Source: Bacteroidaceae bacterium (lineage in GTDB: Bacteria > Bacteroidota > Bacteroidia > Bacteroidales > Bacteroidaceae). From it: a DNA stretch of 9,768 nt. The notes under the pieces are model-generated. The model ran no database searches, was not told the DNA's origin, and worked only from the letters and a program-made list of their open reading frames with translations. Shown in pieces: positions 1 through 7,200 of the stretch (its first letter is position 1; every line of letters starts with the position of its first letter). Made by a program: the position numbers and the translations under genes. The DNA lies in contig JAFZUB010000013.1 of NCBI GenBank assembly GCA_017618515.1, forward strand, positions 1 through 9,768, read 5' to 3'.

Positions 1-1905
1 GAGATATCCGTAGGTGTCGCCCAGGTCGATGGTGTAGCTAACTGGCGGGAAAGGATTGGTCTTCTCAGCGGGAGTAACGGTACCCAGGGTTGTGCTACCC
101 ACGAGGTTCCAATTGCCACCGACGGTGTCGTTAGAAGCGTAGATCTCCACCATGTTAGGACGCTCCTGCACACCCCACTGGTGCTGGTTGGCAGTACCAT
201 GCTCCATGCTTGCGCAACGGGTGGTGTAGGTGAAGGTAACGATCTGCTGTGGGTTGGCGGTGATATCAATGTCGATATATCCAGAAGCCTGCATGTAGGT
301 AGAGTCGTGCTCATCAATCAGGAACTGATAGTCATCAGAACCGGCAATACCCTGTCCGCGGATGTGGTAGAATACAATCTGGTTACCCTCGATGTTGGTG
401 TTCTCGCCACCGTTGTCGATACCCCAGCCACCACCTGCAACAGTGATGAGGCCCTCGTCGCCACTCTTATAGGTGAACAGCTTGCCATAGATATCGTTGG
501 CCTGGTTTGCGAGGTCCCTAATCTGAGCTGTGCGGTCAGCCTGAGCCTTCTTCTCTGCGAAGTCAACCATCTGCTCGTCGCTTACAGAGCGGAAGTACCA
601 GAGGTTGAAGTGAGAGTGCTTGGTGGAGTCGTCACCCCACTGTCCGAATGAGCTAAGAGCGTCTTCGATATCCTTTGCTTCGGGATGGTCGGTGCTCCAA
701 GACTCCTGCACACAGTAGGAAGTGTTGTGATAGGTGCGGTTACCCCAGTACCACTTACCGGAAACAAACTGACGGATGTTCTGCGGCTCAGCGGGATCGG
801 TAGTAAGAGAAGTAGAGGAAGAGTACCAGTTGGTTCCTTTGTAAACATAGTGACCACTAGCATAGTTTTGTACCCAGAACTCATTCTCCTCAGCGTCGCT
901 GTTGGTGTTGGGAGAAACATACCATACAAAGACTACATCCTCAGGATCGAAGTTCTTGCTGGAGATGAGGTTCTTGACTGTGTCGTCCCAAACGCCCTTC
1001 TCATGACCGAACTCATTGAGGTAGTCGTCAAATGCACTAACGATGAAGTAGTAACCCTCGGTGAGAGGAATCATCACCTTCTCAACGGCAGCGCGCTTTG
1101 CACGGAGGTCGTCGATAGCTGCCTGGAACTCCTGGTCGGTAGCGCCAGTCACTACGAGCATCATTGCGCTCTCAAGAGACTCTGTGTAAGCATCAGCCTC
1201 TGCCTGACGATAGAAGCCAGGATCTGTACCGCCCACGAACTCTACCTTGCTGTACTCGTCAACGAGTGCCTCAAGCTGCTCCTGGGGAGGATTCTCCTTT
1301 ACTGTCCAGAACTGCCAAGCCACGTCCTCGTTGTAAGGCTCCCAAGCCACGTTGGTGCCCTGGCGGCCAAACTTCATGAACTTCGGGCTTTCACCCCAAT
1401 AAACAATGTTCTGACGGCTGAAAACGTAACCGGTGGAGGGACCGTTCTTACGCCAAGCCTCGTTTTGTTCTACATCATCGCCGGGCACGCCCTTCTCGAT
1501 GACAACCTTCATAGCCGTGGCCTTGTCGCCCAGCTCCCAGTTGAAGCCGTTGTAGCTGTAAACATCGTAGCCGTCCAGGCCTTCGTTGCCCTCAAGGTCA
1601 ACTTCCTGAACATACTTGCCTGCACCTACAGAGTAGAGATACCAGAGGTCGTAGCCAGCCGGTGTCTGCTCTCCTGTAGCCTCAATCTGCCACAGCACAT
1701 CATTATCGTCCATAACCTCAAGCAGACCGCCGTTGCCGCCATACTTGCAGGAGATGTACTGATTGGTTGATGCGTTCATGATGACATAGGTAACACCTGG
1801 CTCGGGAGTAGCAGCCTCCTCAAGCAGAGAGTACTTCTGCGCATCAACACTCACGGTGCATAGCATTGCAAGCACCGCCGCAAGGAAAAGATAAAACTTT
1901 TTCAT
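1..1905 (-). CDS. Secreted multi-module surface protein with duplicated beta-rich modules and a discoidin-like domain (3' end missing)
   Basis: The frame is open for 635 codons from ATG at 1905-1903 to the left edge with no stop, so the C-terminus is outside the window. Residues 1-22 form a signal peptide (MKK, hydrophobic core, likely cut at VDA|QK), which fixes this start over Met14. Residues about 36-200 form a beta-rich, aromatic module (GVTYVI..., GKYVQ) resembling ricin-type trefoil or similar binding modules. Residues 203-278 are helical and resemble a FIVAR three-helix bundle (DQEFQAAIDDLRAKRAAV). Residues 280-440 repeat the first module's pattern (GYYFIV, GHYVYK), followed by helices at 441-475. 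Residues about 481-635 look like an F5/8 type C (discoidin) jelly roll (MVEIYASNDTVGGNWNLVG). These folds usually bind glycans or proteins; no catalytic motif is visible. It lies 94 bases downstream of the fasciclin gene on the same strand. No clear TAnnTTTG promoter precedes it, so co-transcription is likely. Export and CDS status are firm; domain names are inferred from motifs, and any T9SS tail would lie off-window. Confidence 0.92.
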   Translation of the reverse strand, partial: MKKFYLFLAAVLAMLCTVSVDAQKYSLLEEAATPEPGVTYVIMNASTNQYISCKYGGNGGLLEVMDDNDVLWQIEATGEQTPAGYDLWYLYSVGAGKYVQEVDLEGNEGLDGYDVYSYNGFNWELGDKATAMKVVIEKGVPGDDVEQNEAWRKNGPSTGYVFSRQNIVYWGESPKFMKFGRQGTNVAWEPYNEDVAWQFWTVKENPPQEQLEALVDEYSKVEFVGGTDPGFYRQAEADAYTESLESAMMLVVTGATDQEFQAAIDDLRAKRAAVEKVMIPLTEGYYFIVSAFDDYLNEFGHEKGVWDDTVKNLISSKNFDPEDVVFVWYVSPNTNSDAEENEFWVQNYASGHYVYKGTNWYSSSTSLTTDPAEPQNIRQFVSGKWYWGNRTYHNTSYCVQESWSTDHPEAKDIEDALSSFGQWGDDSTKHSHFNLWYFRSVSDEQMVDFAEKKAQADRTAQIRDLANQANDIYGKLFTYKSGDEGLITVAGGGWGIDNGGENTNIEGNQIVFYHIRGQGIAGSDDYQFLIDEHDSTYMQASGYIDIDITANPQQIVTFTYTTRCASMEHGTANQHQWGVQERPNMVEIYASNDTVGGNWNLVGSTTLGTVTPAEKTNPFPPVSYTIDLGDTYGYL

Positions 1906-1958
1906 ACGCAAATAATTTTAGGTTGATAAAATGGTTAATAAAATATTTCCTTTTGGTA

Positions 1959-1988
1959 AGTGTGTGGGCGCAACTGCGCCCACACACT
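1959..1988 (-). terminator. Perfect 13-bp intercistronic hairpin between the fasciclin gene and the next gene
   Basis: Arms 1959-1971 and 1976-1988 are exactly complementary (AGTGTGTGGGCGC and its reverse complement) around a 4-base loop, with a GC-rich loop-proximal half. On the minus strand it begins 11 bases after the fasciclin stop codon and ends 53 bases before the next start. The bases after it on that strand (TACCAAAAGG) are not a U-tract, so it is not a textbook intrinsic terminator. It could be a partial terminator, an RNA-stabilising 3' hairpin or a processing site that sets different levels for the two genes. The structure is certain; the function is inferred. Confidence 0.6.
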
Positions 1989-1999
1989 ATATGGTTTTC

Positions 2000-4087
2000 T
2001 TACCAGATATCTTCAGGCTCGGTGCCTGAGTAGATCCACTTCGGAGCCCACTCCATGTAGTCCCAAAGGAACATGGTGGCGGTACTCTCAAGCACAGACT
2101 TCACGCGCAGATACCAAACCTCGTCGGGACCAAAGGTGCCCTGCATCACAATGCGGCGCATACGTAGGTTGTCCTCATAGCGGTTCTTGCAGTTGCGCAT
2201 ATCGTTGTTGACCACGCCACCGCCGTTGGGCAGACCGTTGTGATAAGGCGGCTTCATGTAGCCGTGCAGGCGAATAGCCTTATCATTCTCGTAGTTGTGA
2301 TCCCAGTCCTCGGTATCTGTCTCATTGCCGATAGACGGACTCTTGGGCGAGATACGCAGGTCAACGGGCAGGCCGATAGGCTGCAGGTTCTCAGGATTCT
2401 GGCCGATATACATCTGCGCCATACCGAAGGTAGGATAGCTGGCCTTGGTCACTCGCAGCTCCCATGTGCCATAGTAAGGCACTGGCGGCAGACGGAATAT
2501 CACATCATACTGACCGTTGAGGTTGTGCTCGTCGCCCTGATAGTTGGGCAGCGAACTGTAGTAGTAGGACTGATAGCGATACTTACACTCCTTGCTAAAC
2601 TGCATGTAGTTGAAGTATCCCGGCGGGAAGATATGCCACTGTGTGTCGGTGGTGAGGCGGTAGCCGTTGGTCACGAACTCGGGCAGCAGGGCGCCAATGT
2701 CCCAGCGCAGACGGGTGTTGAGCACCGAGTTGGGCACGTCCTCGTCATAGAGCAGTATATCGTCAATGGTATAATAGAATCCATTGAGCGCATTGTTGAT
2801 GTAGCCCTTGTTGCTCTCCTCAATGAGGATACCCTCACGGTCAACATCATACTCCTCGTAGAAGTCGCCGGCCTCAACGTCGGTCTTGTACTTGCAGTGG
2901 CGGTTGATGCGCTTACCATCGGTCTGCTTGCCCTCCGTTATCTTCATCATACGGCGAGGAATCTTACACTTTTCGCCAAACAGTATCTCAGGCAGAGTCT
3001 CGTAGTACTCCGTCACGTCGATAGAGAGCTGTGTGGGGTTATTGTAGGCATAGCCCATCTCTGCATGGTGCACCACAATCTTATCCAGCGTCAGACGCAT
3101 AGGAATCAGGTGGTAGCTCACAAACTGGTTCACAGCATTGTTCTCATCCTTGAGGTCATCGCTCGTGGCATCAGGATAAGCCTGAGCTGCCTTCTGCTTG
3201 ATGACATCAAGAATCTCGGGGCCGTTCTGCAACATTCCGTTAGCCACTACCGGCTCGGGGATATCCCAGTCCTCCACAAACACACTGTCGGGCTCCACAA
3301 AGGCGGTGAAGCCGTAGTAGCGGTGCTTGGGGCAATAGAGCGTACCGAAGTCGGACGACGTAATCGACTCGGGGTGATTCTGCTCGTAATCCTCATCACG
3401 GTAGAGCGACATCTTCTTGTCCCAACCCGTCTGCTTGAGCAGCATGGAGAATACCTTCAGGTTGGGAGTCTGCTCGATAAGGTCGGGCAGGTAAGCGTTA
3501 GACATCGACACCACATTGTCCACACCGTGGAGCACACCATTGGTAACCTCCACGTCGGGGTTGATAATAATAGAATGTTCGTTGACAATAGTCACGGCGC
3601 TACCTGTGGTAGTGTCGTTGCCGTAGCTAATCGTAATATAACGGTCGTTCATGTTGGTCTTCTCCAACGCACCCACCAGGAAGTCGGTGGTCAGATAAGC
3701 CTCCGCCATACCATTGTCGATAACAGCGTTCCTAACAATATACTCCGCGGTGGAGTCTGGTGTCTGCGTGATGTCGTAGTTGGAGGTCACGTAGATAGAG
3801 TCCAGATAATGCTGGATAGCATCATTGGTGGGAGCAAAGACTGTGTAGTTACCGCGAGCCGAGAGCAACTGTGCGATATTCGACTCGCTCTTCTTGCTTA
3901 GTTTAACCTTGGAGCAGAGATACGCAAAGTCCGTGTAGTTCTCTGAGTTTTCCATGTAGGTAGTGATAGTGCTGCCCTTGAAAGTGTAGAGATTCGACTC
4001 GTCCACTTCGTCCTTACAGCTCTGGAATCCGAAGCTTACCGTCAGCATCGCTGCGGCAAGCAAACCATGCATAATCTTTAATTTCAT
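2000..4087 (-). CDS. Surface-exposed fasciclin (FAS1) domain lipoprotein
   Basis: A complete 695-residue protein. Residues 1-23 are a lipoprotein signal peptide with a lipobox-like FQSC; Cys24 would be lipidated. The following K-D-E matches the Bacteroidetes lipoprotein export signal, implying anchoring on the outer face of the outer membrane. FAS1 domain 1 spans about residues 45-200, with the H1-type motif YTVFAPTNDAI (81-91) and the H2-type motif VLHGVDNVVSM (185-195). A second, diverged FAS1 domain probably covers about 205-450 (GFTAFVEPDSVF, NAVNQFVSYHLI, FYYTIDDILLY). Residues about 475-695 are beta-rich with paired WELRV and WYLRV strands and have no domain I can name. FAS1 domains generally mediate adhesion; in gut Bacteroidales such lipoproteins often lie near SusC/SusD glycan-uptake genes, but none is in this window. 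It is divergent from the peptidase gene and upstream of the discoidin-type gene on the same strand. The first ATG is preferred over Met6 because it supplies the basic n-region. Confidence 0.93.
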   Translation of the reverse strand: MKLKIMHGLLAAAMLTVSFGFQSCKDEVDESNLYTFKGSTITTYMENSENYTDFAYLCSKVKLSKKSESNIAQLLSARGNYTVFAPTNDAIQHYLDSIYVTSNYDITQTPDSTAEYIVRNAVIDNGMAEAYLTTDFLVGALEKTNMNDRYITISYGNDTTTGSAVTIVNEHSIIINPDVEVTNGVLHGVDNVVSMSNAYLPDLIEQTPNLKVFSMLLKQTGWDKKMSLYRDEDYEQNHPESITSSDFGTLYCPKHRYYGFTAFVEPDSVFVEDWDIPEPVVANGMLQNGPEILDVIKQKAAQAYPDATSDDLKDENNAVNQFVSYHLIPMRLTLDKIVVHHAEMGYAYNNPTQLSIDVTEYYETLPEILFGEKCKIPRRMMKITEGKQTDGKRINRHCKYKTDVEAGDFYEEYDVDREGILIEESNKGYINNALNGFYYTIDDILLYDEDVPNSVLNTRLRWDIGALLPEFVTNGYRLTTDTQWHIFPPGYFNYMQFSKECKYRYQSYYYSSLPNYQGDEHNLNGQYDVIFRLPPVPYYGTWELRVTKASYPTFGMAQMYIGQNPENLQPIGLPVDLRISPKSPSIGNETDTEDWDHNYENDKAIRLHGYMKPPYHNGLPNGGGVVNNDMRNCKNRYEDNLRMRRIVMQGTFGPDEVWYLRVKSVLESTATMFLWDYMEWAPKWIYSGTEPEDIW

Positions 4088-4156
4088 TGTGTTTTTATTG
4101 TTTTTTGTTTGTTATTTTCAGTCGGTGATCATGCGCGCACATACGCAAACCGCATA

Positions 4157-4188
4157 CAAAAATAAATAAAAGATTTCAAACAAATGTA
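4157..4188 (-). promoter_or_regulatory. Candidate Bacteroidetes promoter(s) for the fasciclin gene
   Basis: Read on the minus strand, two perfect matches to the Bacteroidetes -7 consensus TAnnTTTG occur: TATTTTTG (4164-4157) and TACATTTG (4188-4181). TTTG at 4184-4181, part of the second match, lies 16 bases upstream of the first. That is slightly short for a -33 element, which is usually about 19 bases away. Transcription would start roughly 7 bases downstream, giving a leader of about 60-90 bases before the start at 4087. The leader is AT-rich with no Shine-Dalgarno sequence. In AT-rich DNA such short matches can arise by chance, and I cannot choose between the two. Confidence 0.45.
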
Positions 4189-4224
4189 AAACAACAACGA
4201 AAAAATAGCTTTTCTCTTACCTTT

Positions 4225-4257
4225 TTTCTATGAAGTGCAGAAAAATCTCTAACTTTG
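4225..4257 (+). promoter_or_regulatory. Likely Bacteroidetes promoter for the C1 peptidase gene
   Basis: TAACTTTG at 4250-4257 matches the -7 consensus TAnnTTTG exactly. TTTC at 4225-4228 is a one-mismatch -33 element (consensus TTTG) with a 21-base spacer, within the usual range. A start about 7 bases downstream would leave a leader of roughly 22 bases before ATG 4286. That leader is A-rich (AACACACACAAAAAA) with no Shine-Dalgarno sequence, as is usual in this phylum. Position relative to the start codon makes this more convincing than the minus-strand candidates. Confidence 0.6.
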
Positions 4258-4285
4258 CCTAAAATTTTAGAACACACACAAAAAA

Positions 4286-7200
4286 ATGAAAACACTTAAG
4301 ACTTTTGCCCTCGCGGCATTAAGCATCCTGCTACTGGCAGGCACTATCCAAACAGCAACCGCTCAGGACGTTGACCGCAGCAAGTATCCCGACTGGCGTC
4401 CCTTCGATCCCGCCCTGCAGCGACAAATGCCCCAACGGGCTACCAAAGGCAAGGCACGCTCCGGCTCCGCCACACAGCGCCCCGACCATCTGAACAATGC
4501 GCTGAGCATGTTCTATCCGCCTGTGTTTAACCAGAGCGGCGGCTCCTGCGGCTCCGCCCAGGCCATTGGCTATATCTTTACGCATGACATGAACAACATG
4601 CGCAACCTGGACGCCTCCTACGAGGAGAACCAGTATCCCAGCCACTTCACATGGCTGTTCACCAACACCGATGTGCCTAAGTACGACATGGGTGTCGCCA
4701 ACGGTATCCCCAACGTTGTCAACTACGGCGGACGCACCCACTCCAACGACTTCGGCTATCAGGTGCCCGAATACTACTACTTCGGCTGGATGCAGGGCTA
4801 CGACAAGTGGTTCAACGCCATGCACAACCGTATGACCGGTTTCTTCTATGGCCCGCGCTTTGCCGACGATTGGTACGGCGCCCGCGAGCAAGTGAAGCAG
4901 TGGCTCTGGAACCACTGGGGCGAAGAAGGCTATGTTGAAGGCGGCTGCGTAGGTATCGGCGTTGCCAGCGGTGGTACATGGGAGAATATCCCCTCCACAG
5001 CCATCAACGACGAGCTGGGCGTCACTGGCAAGAAGTATGTATGGCGCTGGGGTAAGACCTACGACCACGGCCTCACCATCTGCGGCTATGACGACCGCAT
5101 AGAGTTTGACCTCGACGGCAACGGCGTCATTGGCGAGGAAGCCAAGGACGAGAAGGGTGCGTGGATTATCTGCAACTCGTGGGGCGCCAGCTGGTGCAAT
5201 CAAGGTTTCATCTACTGCCCCTATGCCCACAGCTACGCTATGATCAACGAAAGCGGCACCCACACTCTGCCCTGGGCCACCGAGCTCTACGGCTACCGCC
5301 ACAACTATCGTCCCCTGCGTACTATTAAGATACTCATGGACTACGACCACCGCTGGGAGCTCTCCCTTATCGGCGGTATGGCGCAAGACACCTCCCGCAC
5401 CACTCCCGAGCGCACCACCGGCTTCGTGCACTTCACCCAGAGCACCAAGTTTGACGACAACGGCGTGTCGCCCGAGTGTCCTATGCTCGGCCGCTGGACC
5501 GACGGCTACCACTACGAGCCCATGGAGTTCGGCTACGACCTCACCGACCTCGGCGAGAGCTTCGACAAGAGCAAGCCTATCAAATACTTCCTTACCATCC
5601 GCACCAAGACCGGCGGTATCGGCAAGGGCCACTTCTATAAGGCCTCCATCCTCAACTACGAGTACGACAAAAACAATCCTATAGAGATTCCTTTTGACAT
5701 CAAGACCTTCGAGGTTAATGGTGGCGAAAAGGAAATCACCATCTCCGTCACCGTGCCGGGCGAGGCGCTCAATCCTCCCCTCAATGCTGCCCTCAACGGC
5801 AACACCCTCACCTGGAGTACACCCGAGGCCACCACACTGCCCCGCAACAAGTATTATATCTATAAGGGCGGCGTGCTCGCCGACAGCGTAGGCACTTCAC
5901 GCAACACCTACACCGTAAGCGACCCCAGCGCCACCTACTCCGTGGCTGCCGTGTATAAGTACAACAATATGCAGCTCGTGTCGGAGCCCAGCAACAATGC
6001 CAGCGCACCCGTCATCATCGACAACACCGACAACAAGGTGCTCACCCTCACACAGCAGGGCCTCCTCATACCCAACGTCTTCACCAAGAAGCTCTATCAG
6101 GCCACCTTTGAGTTTATGCTCAACACCAACAAGCTCAGCGCCCAGAACAATAAGATGGGTAGTGCCGATGGCGATTTCTTCATCAACGCCACCGCCAGTG
6201 GCCAGATATCCGCAGGATGGAGCACCAAGTCGGGCAACGACTACGCCACCACCTCTGCCGGCCAGCTCAAGAATGGCAAGTGGACCCACGTGGCCGTTAT
6301 CGTTGACTGTGGCACCATCACCATCTACACCGACGGTATGAGGCGCAAGACCGTCACCTCCACCAACTACAGCGGAGTGCCCGCCATGGGCGACTTCTAC
6401 GTTGGTCTCGCTGACGGCCTCATGAACGGCACCATCGACGAGCTGCGCATCTGGAAGACTGCACGCTCCCTCACCGAGATGTTCAGCGGCAAGGATGTGG
6501 CCATCGCCAATCCCGCAGCCATGAGCGACCTGCTCGTCTATCTGCCCATGGACACCTTTGAGGAAGGCGGCCTCACCAAGGTACGCGACTACGCTAGCGG
6601 CCTGCACGCCACCTTCGTTGACGATATGGCTACCGCCTCCTACGAGGTTGGCACCGACAACACTATCTTGCAGGGCGGCAAGACAACCATCGCCCCCAGC
6701 ATCACTGCATCGCAAGACTCTGCCTATGCCGGCACTCCCGTGCAGTACACCGCTGTGGCACCCCTCTCCTGCACCGCATGGCAGTGGAGCGCACCGGGCG
6801 CAGAGACCACTTCCTTCACCACGCAGGCCCCCTACATTATATATAATAAAGATGGCGACCACACCATCAGCCTTACCCTTACCAACGCTGACGGCACTAC
6901 CACTCAGTTGGAGAAAGCCATCTACGTGCGTCCCGCAGCCAAGCCGGTGGCCGACTTCGAGATAGCCGAGGACACCAAGGATGCTGGCGAGCTCTTCAGC
7001 TTCGTCAACCGCTCCACAGGTGCCAACGCCACCTACAAATGGGCCCTGCGCGGAGCAGAGACCGAGATTGTGCAGTCCACCAACGCTACCGCCGTTTACG
7101 ACGCGCCAGGCACCTACACAGTCATCCTGTCCGCCACCAATGCCAGCGGCACTAGCACCAAGAGCAGGCGCGTCACCGTCAAGGCAGCAGCGCCCACTCC

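Noticed and set aside
685..1770. Open frame (361 codons) on the plus strand opposite the left-edge gene
   Set aside because: The minus-strand frame has a signal peptide and modular domains through the entire stretch, whereas this one has no promoter, no signal and no recognisable domain.
1906..1920. TTATTTG just before the left-edge gene as a -7 promoter element
   Set aside because: It does not match TAnnTTTG (the first two bases are wrong) and lies only a few bases from the start codon, leaving no leader.
2240..3901. Long open frame (553 codons) on the plus strand opposite the fasciclin gene
   Set aside because: It is antisense to a gene with clear signal peptide and FAS1 motifs. Its translation is a low-complexity Val/Leu/His/Arg-rich sequence with no domain, and such frames arise from the codon bias of the real gene.
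4331..5632. Long open frame (433 codons) on the minus strand opposite the peptidase domain
   Set aside because: It lies fully antisense to the catalytic domain, is Ala/Val/Gly-rich and domainless, and is explained by C-ending codons on the coding strand.
5897..6862. Open frame (321 codons) on the minus strand opposite the FN3/LamG region
   Set aside because: Same pattern of Gly/Val/Ala-rich antisense translation without motifs; it is a shadow of the peptidase gene.
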